A stretch of 58,819 bases of DNA from an aff. Roholtiella sp. LEGE 12411 (lineage in GTDB: Bacteria > Cyanobacteriota > Cyanobacteriia > Cyanobacteriales > Nostocaceae): the NCBI RefSeq assembly GCF_015206995.1, contig NZ_JADEXR010000025.1, forward strand, positions 1 to 58,819, read 5' to 3'. Position numbers and translations under genes: made by a program. Each line of letters opens with the position of its first letter. Position 1 is the first letter of the stretch. Below the pieces are notes generated by a model. The model did not search any database. It saw only the letters and a list, made by a program, of their open reading frames with translations, and had not been told where the DNA came from. Positions 1 to 9,401 of the stretch are shown here, piece by piece.

Positions 1-102
<102 letters not shown>

Positions 103-105
103 TAC

Positions 106-217
106 GATTTGGGAATGGGGCATTGGGAATTGGGCATTGGGCATTGAGTATGAGTAAAACTCTTGCCCATTCATCATTCTCCATACCCCATGCCATATCC
201 CCCATGTCCCATGCCCT
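106..217 (+). repeat. STRR-type short repeats between fabI and hisB
   Basis: The gap carries degenerate copies of GGGCATT / GGGAATT and their complement CCCAATG/CCCCATG (for example TTGGGCATTGGGCATTGAG near 132-150 and CCCATGTCCCATGCCC near 201-216). These are the short tandemly repeated heptamers known from heterocystous cyanobacteria. The complementary halves could fold into a long imperfect hairpin. No gene is seen here. Confidence 0.7.
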
Positions 218-859
218 ATGCAAATTAGCCAAGTTAATAATTCCTTAAACTACGACCAGTTAACTAAAGCCCCTCGCATGGCCACTGTTCATCGCACCAC
301 TGGCGAAACCGATGTGCAAGTTACCATCAATTTAGATGGTAGAGGAACCTGCAAAGCCGAAACAGGTGTTCCATTCTTGGATCACATGTTGCATCAAATT
401 GCCTCTCACGGACTAATTGACTTGAATGTCCAAGCCAAAGGAGATTGGGAAATTGATGACCACCACACTAATGAAGATGTGGGCATTACCTTGGGACAAG
501 CTCTAAACCAAGCACTAGGCGATAGAAAAGGTATTGTCCGCTTTGGTAATTTCCTCGCACCCCTGGATGAAGCTTTAGTTCAGGTAGCGCTAGACTTTTC
601 CGGTCGCCCTCACCTCAGCTATGGCTTGCAAATTCCTACCCAGCGCGTAGGAACCTATGATACTCAACTGACACGCGAATTCTTTGTTGCGCTAGTCAAC
701 CACAGCCAAATGACACTGCACATTCGGCAATTGGATGGCATTAATTCCCATCACATCATTGAGGCGACATTTAAAGCGTTTGCGAGAGCAACGCGGATAG
801 CTGTAGAAATCGATCCTCGTCGTGCTGGTACGATTCCCAGTTCCAAAGGCGTTTTATGA
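218..859 (+). CDS. hisB: Imidazoleglycerol-phosphate dehydratase (HisB)
   Basis: Catalyses the dehydration of imidazole glycerol phosphate to imidazole acetol phosphate in histidine biosynthesis; a cytosolic Mn-dependent enzyme. The protein shows the two histidine-rich metal-binding motifs of the family, [11 protein letters not shown] (about residues 55-65) and [11 protein letters not shown] (about 85-95), the later [16 protein letters not shown] block, and the C-terminal SSKGVL end. Length is 213 residues with the ATG at 218; an ATG at 278 ([10 protein letters not shown]) would give a 193-residue protein closer to the minimal family length. The upstream 20 residues have no conserved role that I can name, so the start is uncertain. 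It is the monofunctional dehydratase form without the phosphatase domain. Confidence 0.95.
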   Translation: MQISQVNNSLNYDQLTKAPRMATVHRTTGETDVQVTINLDGRGTCKAETGVPFLDHMLHQIASHGLIDLNVQAKGDWEIDDHHTNEDVGITLGQALNQALGDRKGIVRFGNFLAPLDEALVQVALDFSGRPHLSYGLQIPTQRVGTYDTQLTREFFVALVNHSQMTLHIRQLDGINSHHIIEATFKAFARATRIAVEIDPRRAGTIPSSKGVL

Positions 860-1025
860 AAAGAGATAGGAGTTAAAAGACAGAGGAAGCAGGGGGAGTG
901 GGAACAGGGGGGAAGTTGCAGAAAGTCTTTCCCCTGTACACCTCCACACCTTTGCCTCTTAACCCTTGACTCCTGTTTCCTTTTCTCTAAACTAGTTATA
1001 GTTACTTAGTAAAAGGGATGCGTAT

Positions 1026-1114
1026 GGTATTAATTGGCTACTCAGTTTGCGATAATTGACAGACTAGGCAGTGATGGTTATTATCAGCCTACTGACTGAC
1101 TTGCAATTAATACC
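1026..1114. repeat. Short inverted repeat upstream of the ABC ATPase gene
   Basis: GGTATTAATTG at 1026-1036 is repeated as its exact complement CAATTAATACC at 1104-1114, about 20 bases before the ABC ATPase start. The remainder of the 860-1134 gap holds purine- and pyrimidine-rich low-complexity sequence (about 880-1000). It may be a small MITE-like relic or a regulatory fold; nothing more can be said. Confidence 0.4.
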
Positions 1115-1134
1115 AAATGGATAATTGAAACGAG

Positions 1135-2100
1135 ATGAAGTCTGTTGCAGACGACGCTAATTCTCAACTGAATACTAAAGATACTCCACCAGTACTGGTA
1201 ACTTCTGAGTTACGAAAAATCTATCGTACTGGCTTTTGGCTGAATCAAAAAGTTATATCCCTCAAAAGCTGTTCTTTAAAAGTTTACAAAGGGGAAACTT
1301 TTGGGTTGCTGGGGCCAAATGGTGCTGGGAAAACTACCCTTTTAAAACTGCTGCTGGGAATTATTCGGCCGACATCTGGACAGGGATTATTGTTGGGTAA
1401 GCCTCTAGGCGATCGCAGCATTAAGCAAAATATCGGCTATCTGCCAGAAAATCCCTATTTATATGACTATCTCACAGGCTGGGAATTTTTACAGCTAGCA
1501 GCTGGACTATTCCAAATTCCCAAAAAGGTGCAACGCCAACGCATTCCGCAACTGCTGGAATTAGTGGGTTTATCTCAAGCCGATGCCCGTAAAAAGCAGA
1601 TTCGCCGCTACTCTAAGGGAATGCTACAGCGTGTCGGTATGGCGCAGGCGCTAATTAACGAGCCAGAATTAGTCTTTTTAGATGAGCCAATGTCTGGACT
1701 TGATCCAGTGGGACGTTATCAAATGCGGGAAATTATCCTGGCGCTAAAAGCTGATGGTAAGACAATTTTTTTTAACAGCCATATTCTTAGTGAAGTGGAG
1801 CAAATTTGCGATCGCATTGCCATCCTCGCTCAAGGTGAATTAATTTGTTCTGGTTCCCTCAATGAACTCTTAGGCATGACAAACATATATAATGTCAAAG
1901 GTCAAGGTGGTGACTGGGAAATTCTCAAAAAATGGATACCCAGCCTAGCTTTCGAGCCTGATGGTTCTTGGCAAGGTACACTACAAGACAATTACTATGA
2001 TTTTCTTGCCAGTCTCCGTCTAATGGGAGGACAAATTATTACTATGAAATTGTCGCGCCACTCTCTAGAAGAATTTTTTATCCAACAGATCCAAAAATAA
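1135..2100 (+). CDS. ABC transporter ATP-binding protein (orphan)
   Basis: Nucleotide-binding subunit of an ABC exporter-type system. Walker A is LLGPNGAGKTT at residues 58-68, the signature is YSKGMLQRVGMAQAL, Walker B is LVFLDEPMSGLDP, and the switch histidine lies in FFNSHILSE. The roughly 100 residues after the ATPase core, and the CcmA/NatA-like layout, match ATPases that pair with ABC-2 type permeases. No permease lies next to it on either side, so its partner must be encoded elsewhere. The first 20 residues (Asn/Asp/Thr-rich) look non-conserved. The substrate cannot be deduced. The ATG at 1135 follows AACGAG, a weak ribosome site. Confidence 0.88.
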   Translation: MKSVADDANSQLNTKDTPPVLVTSELRKIYRTGFWLNQKVISLKSCSLKVYKGETFGLLGPNGAGKTTLLKLLLGIIRPTSGQGLLLGKPLGDRSIKQNIGYLPENPYLYDYLTGWEFLQLAAGLFQIPKKVQRQRIPQLLELVGLSQADARKKQIRRYSKGMLQRVGMAQALINEPELVFLDEPMSGLDPVGRYQMREIILALKADGKTIFFNSHILSEVEQICDRIAILAQGELICSGSLNELLGMTNIYNVKGQGGDWEILKKWIPSLAFEPDGSWQGTLQDNYYDFLASLRLMGGQIITMKLSRHSLEEFFIQQIQK

Positions 2101-2554
2101 AATGGCTTACCTAATACCAAATTGTCCAAATATGTATTGTTTCAGAAAATCTGTACTTACTTATTACTCATGTAAATTTAGTTAGGAGTTGTTGATAAGA
2201 ATTTTGCCGATAATAACTACCCATGCCGTATTTAAAATTACCGTCAAATTGCCAGAATATTAATTTAGTTCCCAAGATTTTTTTTACAGGTATATGGTTA
2301 CACAACAGATAATTTGTTATTTAAACTATATTTTTTGCGTCAGTCCTATATTCTTTGAGGATTGCTAGATTGAAGCTAGTTTAGCTTTAAGTTAACTTCA
2401 CTAAAAATTCAAATTCAGACAATAAATTTACTCCGGAAAATTACACTTTTCTAGGAAAATAAGAGTGTCGGGGAACTTGAATAATTAAGTATAGTCAAAA
2501 TAAAAATGTTTAGACAGTACTTTACCAATAGTAGTCTCAGAGTCTCAGGTAAAT
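2101..2554 (+). promoter_or_regulatory. 454-bp AT-rich leader before the polysaccharide export gene
   Basis: No open frame with coding character is seen. The region is AT-rich and precedes the secreted export protein, so it presumably holds its promoter and a long 5' leader, but I could not place -35/-10 boxes with confidence. Two short CTCAG-containing words (AGTCTCAG twice at about 2533-2548) sit just before the start codon. Confidence 0.3.
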
Positions 2555-4084
2555 ATGCTTAACACAGGTTTGTTGAAATTCCTCGCCCAGCCAGCTGCGG
2601 GTGTGGCCTTGTTAGCGGCTGTCAATGTCGCTGTGCCATCTGCCAGCCTAGCTCAGGGACAACCAGGATTACCCACCAATCAAATAACACCACTTACGCA
2701 AATAACACCAATAACACCCACTACACAAACATCACCCACTACACAAACCTCAACTACTACACAAATAGATACCAATTACTCATTAGGAGGCGGCGATCGC
2801 ATACGTGTAAATGTATTTGAAGTACCTGAATATACAGGTGAATATCAAATTCCTCCAGGTGGAGCGATTAACTTACCTTTGATCGGTAGTGTACCCATTC
2901 TGGGACTAACAACGGAACAAGCTTCTGATGAAATTGCCAGAAGATACTCTCGCTTTCTTAAACGTCCCCTGATTTCAATCAATCTATTATCGCCTCGTCC
3001 CGTAAACGTCTTTGTTGCCGGAGAGGTAACACGTCCAGGGGCTTATACTCTAAGTTTAAGCGGCGGCGCAGGAGACAATCCAGGTGTACAATATCCAACT
3101 GTCTTAGCTGCACTCACCACAGCGCAGGGGACGCTTGGTAGTGCGGATATGACTCAAGTGCAATTACGGCGTAAGCAAGGGCGAGGCTCAGAGCAAGTAG
3201 TCACGCTCAATTTGGAAGAACTCATCCAGACAGGTAGATTAACGCAGGATATTACCTTGCGGGATGGAGACACCATAGTCGTGCCAACTGCAACCAAATT
3301 TGACTTAGCAAGAGCACGCAACTTATCTGCCGCTAACTTTGCTGCCAGCCCAAACACACCCCGTACCGTCGCTATTGTTGGTGAAGTCAACCGTCCTGGC
3401 TCGTATCTTGTCACTACAGGTAGCACAGAAGCCACTACCGCCGCCACAGGCAATAGTCAGCCAACTGGCAGCGGACTGCCAACTATAACGCGGACAATTC
3501 AATTAGCTGGAGGAATTACGCCACAAGCGAATGTTCGCAATATTATCCTACGCCGACCTACAAGAAGCGGCTCAGAACAAACTGTAGATATCAATCTTTG
3601 GCAACTTTTAGAGAGTGGTGATATTAATCAAGATTTAATTGTGCAAGATGGAGATACGATTTTTATTCCTACGGCAACTGAGATTAGCCCAGCAGAAGCT
3701 ACCCAATTAGCTACTACTACTTTGTCTCCTGGACGCATTCAAGTTGGTGTGGTAGGTGAAGTTAAAAGACCAGGAGCTGTAGATATTCAGCCTAATAGCT
3801 CTTTAAATCAAGCACTACTGGCTGCGGGTGGATTCAACGATGCTAGAGCTAGCAGAGGTACTGTAGATTTGGTTAGGCTCAACCCTAATGGTTCTGTGAC
3901 TAAACGTCAAGTCAAAGTGGATTTCTCACAAGGTATTAATGAGGAGACTAATCCTATACTCCGCAATAATGATGTTGTGCTAGTTAGCCGCTCTGGCATA
4001 GCCAAGACTAGCGATACCTTAAGCACCATAGCAGGGCCTCTAGGCACGATCATAAATATTCTCAGGTTTGTTACTGGTATTTAG
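2555..4084 (+). CDS. Polysaccharide biosynthesis/export protein, Wza-like with SLBB repeats
   Basis: Probable outer-membrane/periplasmic component of an exopolysaccharide export machine. A signal peptide spans about residues 1-33 (hydrophobic core GVALLAAVNVAV, cleavage near SLA-QG). It is followed by a Thr/Pro/Gln-rich spacer (about 36-75), a Poly_export domain (LGGGDRIRVNVFEVPEYTG..., about 77-165) and three SLBB-type beta-grasp modules, recognisable from repeated GEV.RPG (V)AGEVTRPGAYTL, VGEVNRPGSYLV, VGEVKRPGAVDI. The C-terminal end (LGTIINILRFVTGI) is hydrophobic. At 509 residues it is longer than E. coli Wza, as is usual in cyanobacteria. The adjacent genes do not belong to an EPS operon, so it is a stand-alone export gene here. 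Confidence 0.9.
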   Translation: MLNTGLLKFLAQPAAGVALLAAVNVAVPSASLAQGQPGLPTNQITPLTQITPITPTTQTSPTTQTSTTTQIDTNYSLGGGDRIRVNVFEVPEYTGEYQIPPGGAINLPLIGSVPILGLTTEQASDEIARRYSRFLKRPLISINLLSPRPVNVFVAGEVTRPGAYTLSLSGGAGDNPGVQYPTVLAALTTAQGTLGSADMTQVQLRRKQGRGSEQVVTLNLEELIQTGRLTQDITLRDGDTIVVPTATKFDLARARNLSAANFAASPNTPRTVAIVGEVNRPGSYLVTTGSTEATTAATGNSQPTGSGLPTITRTIQLAGGITPQANVRNIILRRPTRSGSEQTVDINLWQLLESGDINQDLIVQDGDTIFIPTATEISPAEATQLATTTLSPGRIQVGVVGEVKRPGAVDIQPNSSLNQALLAAGGFNDARASRGTVDLVRLNPNGSVTKRQVKVDFSQGINEETNPILRNNDVVLVSRSGIAKTSDTLSTIAGPLGTIINILRFVTGI

Positions 4085-4097
4085 ATAGGTTTACAAA

Positions 4098-4130
4098 CTG
4101 GGGACGCTGCTCAATCCTCCTCGTCCCCAG
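4098..4130 (+). terminator. Probable intrinsic terminator of the export gene
   Basis: CTGGGGACG at 4098-4106 pairs perfectly with CGTCCCCAG at 4122-4130, giving a 9-bp GC-rich stem with a 15-nt loop, 14 bases after the stop codon. The following tract is ATTTCT rather than a pure T-run, so termination efficiency is uncertain. Confidence 0.55.
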
Positions 4131-4180
4131 ATTTCTCCAAAAGTGCATTTTGACCAATAAAGTTATGTGTTATTCCTAAC

Positions 4181-4538
4181 TAATAGGACTAGCCCTTTCA
4201 AGGTGAGCATATTGTACTATCAAAATTTTTACGGCATTTAAAGCATCGGCTGAAATTGAACAAGGAATTTATGCATTCACCTCCAAATTTTTGGACTGTA
4301 AATTAAGCGATCGCCTGAGCCAAAGTCACAAAATTGGGTTAAAAACATCATTTATTTCATAGTACAAACGTTTACCTTGAAAGGGCTAGTCCTATTAGTA
4401 GCCCTTTCAAGGTGGTGAAATTGGGAACGAAGATTGGTTATTTCAACCTTTAAAAAGCCCAAAAGCTGAGCGGAGGATTTGAGATGGTAGCACTGAAACA
4501 ACGCATCTTCATTGGTCAGCTTGAAAGGGCTAGTCCTA
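4181..4538. repeat. Four-copy CTTGAAAGGGCTA(GTCCTA) module with a perfect hairpin
   Basis: The word CTTGAAAGGGCTAGTCCTA occurs as direct copies at about 4376-4394 and 4520-4538, and inverted at 4183-4203. A fourth, shorter inverted copy, TAGCCCTTTCAAGGT at 4399-4413, pairs perfectly with ACCTTGAAAGGGCTA at 4374-4388, a 15-bp stem around a 10-nt loop. The outer inverted copies enclose about 190 bp, as in a MITE. A 67-codon open frame on the minus strand (4352-4555) is largely built of this repeat and is not called as a gene. No transposase is present. Confidence 0.65.
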
Positions 4539-4551
4539 CCTAACTCAGGAC

Positions 4552-5154
4552 TCAAGACTCAAGACTTACTTTAACTTCATCGGCAAAATTGCCCCAACGG
4601 ACAAAGCAAAAGGGGCCGGCGATAGAACCCCAGAGATGTTCATCACTTTCTAAATCCCTTCCTCGGTCAAGGCTGAGAAAGTTTTCAGCGTCAATCTCAA
4701 ATTCATTATCAAGATAAGTGTTTTTACCGTCACGAACTACGATGCAGCCTTTACCAGGTTCAACCCTGCCTTTGAAGCTCTTACCTGTCCACTCTACAAC
4801 CATGTTGCAACCTGGCATTTTCTCCAGTTGGTCAACAGATAAGTCTTTGAGGCGTTCGGGATCGCGGGATGCGCCGTAAAACTTTTGTTCTTCCTTAATT
4901 GTGTAGTGTTCGATGAGAATATGGTTTTCTGCCTTAATCAACTTCATTATCCTTATCCGGTAGGGTTGAGTGAGCATAAAATCATAAGCTTGTTCGAGAA
5001 ACAAGCTGATCCCTGAGAACAATTCCCAAGGCAGGGGACGGATACACACACGAATATGGGCATATAAAGGCGGATTTTCAAAAGCTTGTTCTTGATTGCT
5101 AAAGTCAGCGGCCATCCAGCGAGCTAAAGTAGCAATATCCGTAGAATGAGTCAT
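4552..5154 (-). CDS. cpcT: Phycobiliprotein chromophore lyase, CpcT/CpeT family
   Basis: Attaches phycocyanobilin to a beta-subunit cysteine (Cys-beta155 type site) of phycobiliproteins; soluble, acts during phycobilisome assembly. The 200-residue length, the opening DIATLARWMAADFSNQEQAF, the centre PGCNMVVEWTGKSFKGRVEP and the LDRGRDLESDEHLWGSIAGP stretch followed by FCFVRW are characteristic of CpcT. The family has more than one paralogue in Nostocales (CpcT and CpeT-like), so the subunit specificity is inferred. It stands alone, in opposite orientation to both neighbours, with repeats on both sides. The ATG at 5154 fits the conserved start MTHSTDIATLARW. Confidence 0.9.
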   Translation of the reverse strand: MTHSTDIATLARWMAADFSNQEQAFENPPLYAHIRVCIRPLPWELFSGISLFLEQAYDFMLTQPYRIRIMKLIKAENHILIEHYTIKEEQKFYGASRDPERLKDLSVDQLEKMPGCNMVVEWTGKSFKGRVEPGKGCIVVRDGKNTYLDNEFEIDAENFLSLDRGRDLESDEHLWGSIAGPFCFVRWGNFADEVKVSLES

Positions 5155-5208
5155 TACAGATGATTAACCAGTTGCTTAAAAACTATCTGGGAGTATTGTA
5201 GAGCTGGG

Positions 5209-5372
5209 GAATGGGGAATGGAGAATGGGGCATTGGGCATTGGGCATTGGGCATTGGGCATTGGGAACTGGGAACTAGGGACTAGGGACTAGGGAATGGG
5301 GAGATGATAGAGATGGAGAAAATAACTATTGACTATTGACTATTGACTATTGACTATTGACTGTTGACAAAT
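5209..5372 (+). repeat. Three families of tandem short repeats
   Basis: Tandem GGGCATT units (about 5229-5265), GGGACTA units (about 5277-5297) and five consecutive TGACTAT-type heptamers (about 5328-5366) lie one after another between cpcT and the TPR gene. Each has a 7-bp period, typical of STRR DNA. Array length is expected to vary between strains. Confidence 0.8.
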
Positions 5373-5410
5373 GACTAAATACAACTTAACCAAAGTAAGG
5401 TAAAGTACCC

Positions 5411-6655
5411 ATGCTACGGCACTTAAGTGTTATTACCACAGCTATACTCCTTCTTAGCAGTTTCTTAACGCTGGCAGAGGGTAAAAAGCCCAAGGAGCCT
5501 GATAAATTTCCTCCAAGTCCGCTAGAACTTACTACACCTGATCCACTGCTACCATCTTTGCGTGACAAACAGCCGTTAACTCAGGGTGAGAGGCAAAAGT
5601 TAGAGGTGGCGTTGGATGAGTTAAACCAAGAAGCTGCGGCAAAACTGCAAGCAGGGGATAAACTAGCAGCGTATGAAATTTGGAATCGGGAACTACGCTT
5701 GCGGCGGTTTTTAGGTGCATTAGCAGAGGTGCAAGCACTATCACGAGTAGGTGCGATCGCCTGGAATCAAAACGATCGCCAAGAATTACAATATATTACT
5801 CAGCGATTACAAGCAATTCAAAAGCAGGCACAACCCAAAAAAACAGATACTCAAAAAAGTATTGCCCAAAAAGGTGTTGATCTAGAACTTTTGCGATCGC
5901 TAGGTGAAGCTTACCAAAAAGTGCGATTGCCTAAACTCGCCGTAGAAGTTTATGAGCAAGTTTTGGCAGTAGTGCGACAACAAAATCCAGCAGCATTAGT
6001 AGAAACTCTCAAGACGATTGGAGAGATGAATCTGAGTTGGTTTGATTATCCCAAAGCTGCCATTACTTACGAGGAATTGTTAGGTTTAGCTACTTCCAAA
6101 GGCGATCGCCTGAATGAGTTAGCATACTTGAAACAATTAGCTTATATTTACGAGCAAGCAAAACAACCCCAGCAGGCAATCATTGTACAAAATAAGCTAG
6201 CGGAAATTTATGTCAATGAAAATAATCTTACTGAAATACCAGAATTGAAGCTAGCGATCGCCTCAGATTACGAATCCCTAGCAAAGGAAAATCCTAGCTT
6301 ATTGCAAGAAGCTTTTAAAAATTATCAAGAAGCCTACACTACAGCTTGGCAATTGCAGCAGTACGTTGGTGCTGGTGAAGCTTTGCAGAAGTTAATCACA
6401 CTGTACCGTTCTCAGGGACAAATAGATGATGCTTTGCAAGCTAGCCAAATTCTTGTGGAGACTGAGAAACGAGCCGTCAATTTTTACGGAATGATGCAAG
6501 CGTATGACCAAATTGGTAAATTGCATTTAGAACGCAAAGAATATCCTCAAGCACTAACAGCTTTTCAAAAAGGGTTAGAACTAGCGCAACAGATTAAACA
6601 TGAGGAAGCGTACTTTACTGGGCAAATTGAAAAACTGTCGAAAACAAATTTTTAA
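5411..6655 (+). CDS. Secreted tetratricopeptide-repeat protein
   Basis: A 414-residue protein with an N-terminal signal peptide (LSVITTAILLLSSFLTLAEG, residues 5-24) and, after a Pro-rich spacer (about 25-55), a run of helical TPR-like units across about 65-410. Recognisable units include the TPR-like LRSLGEAYQKVRLPKLAVEV and a C-terminal QIGKLHLERKEYPQALTAFQ. It is thus expected outside the cytoplasm (periplasm, thylakoid lumen or cell surface) as a protein-binding scaffold. No catalytic motif is seen and the ligand is unknown. Several HIP1 sites occur in the gene. Start at 5411 is supported by the signal peptide beginning there; no strong ribosome site is visible. Confidence 0.8.
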   Translation: MLRHLSVITTAILLLSSFLTLAEGKKPKEPDKFPPSPLELTTPDPLLPSLRDKQPLTQGERQKLEVALDELNQEAAAKLQAGDKLAAYEIWNRELRLRRFLGALAEVQALSRVGAIAWNQNDRQELQYITQRLQAIQKQAQPKKTDTQKSIAQKGVDLELLRSLGEAYQKVRLPKLAVEVYEQVLAVVRQQNPAALVETLKTIGEMNLSWFDYPKAAITYEELLGLATSKGDRLNELAYLKQLAYIYEQAKQPQQAIIVQNKLAEIYVNENNLTEIPELKLAIASDYESLAKENPSLLQEAFKNYQEAYTTAWQLQQYVGAGEALQKLITLYRSQGQIDDALQASQILVETEKRAVNFYGMMQAYDQIGKLHLERKEYPQALTAFQKGLELAQQIKHEEAYFTGQIEKLSKTNF

Positions 6656-6746
6656 CAGATCGGGGCATTCCTCTCCCTGGGGACTTGGGAAAACATTCCC
6701 AAATATATTTGGGGTTAGAGCAAATTCCATAATTTTTCATTTGAAT

Positions 6747-6812
6747 ACCCCAATGCCCAATGCCCAATGCCCAATGCCCAATGCCCAATGCCCAATGCCC
6801 AATCCCCAACGC
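6747..6812 (+). repeat. Tandem ATGCCCA heptamers
   Basis: About eight consecutive ATGCCCA units, the reverse-complement form of the GGGCATT STRR family. Apparent short open frames on both strands here are made of repeat and are not genes. The rest of the gap to 7028 (6813-7028) shows no gene; it ends 5' of the accessory cluster and must contain its promoter. Confidence 0.85.
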
Positions 6813-7028
6813 CTTTTACAATTTATTTTTTTCATGAATAATTATTAACAATGCTTTCTAGATCTGCGGATTTTGCGGAACCGCCTCTAGCGCTGTTGAG
6901 GTAAAACAGCAGTGGTGTTAAAAAACCCGCTTTTGAATCTCAAGTTCCATTCTGATGATCTTTCTCCTTCGTCGTGAACCTGGCTGAAGCGTATCTTGCA
7001 ATGTCCACACTTTTAAAGGATTGATACT

Positions 7029-9356
7029 ATGACTCGTTTATCAAGCCCTATTGAAAACTTAAAAAATCACTATAAAGTTGTGATTATTGGTTCCGGCTAT
7101 GGCGGTGGGATTGCTGCTTCACGCCTAGCACGGGCTGGACAGCAGGTATGTTTACTAGAACGAGGCAAAGAATTTCAACCAGGTGAATACCCAAATAATG
7201 AAGTCAAATCACTGGGTGAAATACAAGTAGATTTGCCTACTAAACGCATTGGTTCATGCACAGGCTTGTACGATTTTCACGTCAATAAAGATATTAATAT
7301 ATTCGTCGGTTGTGGGCTGGGTGGCACATCGCTCGTCAATGCCAATGTGTCATTACAAGCTGAACCCCGTGTTTTTGCAGATCAGCGCTGGCCCCAGGAA
7401 TTGCGTGATGATGTCAAAACATTATTGGCCGAGGGATATCGTCGTGCAGAGGAAATGCTCAAACCTACTGCCTATCCTCAAGATTTTCCGCCTTTGCCAA
7501 AATTAGATGCATTAGAAAAGTCTTCTAAATACTTGAATGAAAATTTTTATCGACCACCCATCAATGTGACTTTTAAAGATGGGGTTAATCATGTCGGCAT
7601 AGAACAGAACAAATGCAATCTCTGCGGTGATTGTGTATCAGGTTGCAACAACAAGGCAAAAAATACTGTATTGATGAATTACCTGCCCGATGCGAAAAAC
7701 CACGGCGCAGAAATTTATACCCAAGTATCCGTGCGGCAAGTTGAAAAACAGAATAATCGCTGGTTGGTTCACTTCCAACTACTCAACGCCGGACAAGAGA
7801 AATTTGACGCTCCCGCAATGTTTGTTAGTGCCGATATAGTTATCCTAGCGGCTGGTACTCTCGGTTCTACAGAAATTTTACTGCGATCGCAACAAGCAGG
7901 TTTAGCATTATCTAGCCAGGTAGGACATAACTTTACAGGTAATGGCGATGTGCTGGCCTTCGGCTATAACACCGAGCAAAAAATTAACGGCGTTGGCTTT
8001 GGTAATCGTCCTCCTAGTGGACAGGAACCCGTCGGCCCCTGTATCAGCGGTATTATCGATATGCGCGAGCAACCACGGTTAGATAACGGCATGGTAATCG
8101 AAGAAGGCTCAATTCCTGGTGCGCTAGCTCCCATATTGCCAAAAAGTCTTGCTGCTGTTGGCACCATACTAGGTAAAGATACTGATGAAGGTTTAGGCGA
8201 TCGCCTCCAAGAAAAGCTACGAGAGGCAGAAAGTTTAACTCACGGTGCTTACACTGGTGCAGTCCGCAATACCCAGACTTACCTAGTGATGACCCACGAT
8301 GATGCAGCCGGAGAAATGTACTTAGAAAATGACCGTCTCCGCATTCGTTGGGAAAATGTAGGTAAACAATCCATTTTTCAACGGGTAAATGATCGCCTCA
8401 CAGAGGCAACTCGTCCCCTGGGTGGCACACAAATTCCCAACCCCATTTGGACTAATTTATTCGGCCACGACCTAATCACCGTCCATCCTTTAGGTGGCTG
8501 TATCCTAGCAGGAAATGCCGAACACGGTGTTGTTAACCACAAAGGACAAGTATTTTCTAGCAACCAAGGTACAGCCGTTTACGAAAACCTATATGTTTCC
8601 GACGGTTCCGTGATTCCCCGTACACTGGGAGTTAATCCACTACTTACAATTTCTGCCATAGCTGAGCGCTGCTGTGCCCTCATCGCTAAAGACCGGGGGT
8701 GGACAATTAACTACAATCTACCTTCAGCACCAACTTCCCCAGGCGTCAACACGCCCGCCAAAGTGGGAATTCAGTTTACTGAAACCATGCGCGGTTACTT
8801 TTCCACTGAAGTCAAAGACGACTATCAACGTGCCGCCCAGCAGGGTCAAAAAGACAGATCACCCCTGCAATTTACCCTGACAGTAATTGCCGATGATTTA
8901 GAACATCTACTCAACGACCCCAAACATCCCGCCAAGATAGTTGGTACAGTAACAGCCCCCGCTCTCGCTACCGAACCGCTAACTGTCACCAATGGCGAGT
9001 TTAACCTGTTTGTCGTGGCACAAGACCAACATGAAACACGACAGATGCTCTACCGTCTACCCATGACCACAGAAGCGGGACAGTCCTACTACTTAGAGGG
9101 CTACAAAGAACTTCACGATGACCCAGGTTTTGATTTGTGGTCTGACACCACCACCCTTTATATCACCGTTTATGCTGGCGACAATAACACTAATCCCGTA
9201 TTAGGTAAAGGCATTCTGAAAATTCAGCCTGTAGATTTTGTCAAGCAAATGACCACCCTGAAAGTCACCAACGCCCCCAGCCCCACGGAACGTCTGCAAG
9301 CAATTGATCGCTTCAGTCGCTTCTTTGCTGGCACATTATCTGAACTCTACCTTTAG
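7029..9356 (+). CDS. GMC-family flavin oxidoreductase, cholesterol-oxidase-like, with extra C-terminal domain
   Basis: FAD-dependent alcohol oxidase/dehydrogenase. The dinucleotide fold is at residues 16-45 (VVIIGSGYGGGIAASRLARA, G21-x-G23-x-x-G26, acidic E45). A CX2CX2CX3C cluster at C196-C199-C202-C206 (CNLCGDCVSGC) resembles a 4Fe-4S site found in bacterial ChoD-like GMC proteins. The GMC C-terminal signature VSDGSVIPRTLGVNPLLTIS lies near residues 520-540. Residues about 565-775 form an added domain (from KVGIQFTETMRGYF to the end) that recurs as the N-terminus of the hydrolase at 10674. No signal peptide. It heads a co-oriented cluster; an oxidation of a secondary alcohol such as a sterol- or terpene-like compound is plausible, but the substrate is unknown. 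Confidence 0.88.
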   Translation: MTRLSSPIENLKNHYKVVIIGSGYGGGIAASRLARAGQQVCLLERGKEFQPGEYPNNEVKSLGEIQVDLPTKRIGSCTGLYDFHVNKDINIFVGCGLGGTSLVNANVSLQAEPRVFADQRWPQELRDDVKTLLAEGYRRAEEMLKPTAYPQDFPPLPKLDALEKSSKYLNENFYRPPINVTFKDGVNHVGIEQNKCNLCGDCVSGCNNKAKNTVLMNYLPDAKNHGAEIYTQVSVRQVEKQNNRWLVHFQLLNAGQEKFDAPAMFVSADIVILAAGTLGSTEILLRSQQAGLALSSQVGHNFTGNGDVLAFGYNTEQKINGVGFGNRPPSGQEPVGPCISGIIDMREQPRLDNGMVIEEGSIPGALAPILPKSLAAVGTILGKDTDEGLGDRLQEKLREAESLTHGAYTGAVRNTQTYLVMTHDDAAGEMYLENDRLRIRWENVGKQSIFQRVNDRLTEATRPLGGTQIPNPIWTNLFGHDLITVHPLGGCILAGNAEHGVVNHKGQVFSSNQGTAVYENLYVSDGSVIPRTLGVNPLLTISAIAERCCALIAKDRGWTINYNLPSAPTSPGVNTPAKVGIQFTETMRGYFSTEVKDDYQRAAQQGQKDRSPLQFTLTVIADDLEHLLNDPKHPAKIVGTVTAPALATEPLTVTNGEFNLFVVAQDQHETRQMLYRLPMTTEAGQSYYLEGYKELHDDPGFDLWSDTTTLYITVYAGDNNTNPVLGKGILKIQPVDFVKQMTTLKVTNAPSPTERLQAIDRFSRFFAGTLSELYL

Positions 9357-9401
9357 ATGGTTAATTGTTAGCTGTTACTGACCCTTGACCTTTGACTCAA
9401 T

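Noticed and set aside
3154-3453. 99-codon open frame antisense to the polysaccharide export gene
   Set aside because: It is the complement of a strongly conserved coding region and has no ribosome site or family resemblance.
4352-4555. 67-codon minus-strand frame between the export gene and cpcT
   Set aside because: Largely built from the CTTGAAAGGGCTA repeat (RTSPFK occurs twice); not protein-like.
6600-6848. Short frames across the ATGCCCA array on both strands
   Set aside because: They are translations of a tandem heptamer.
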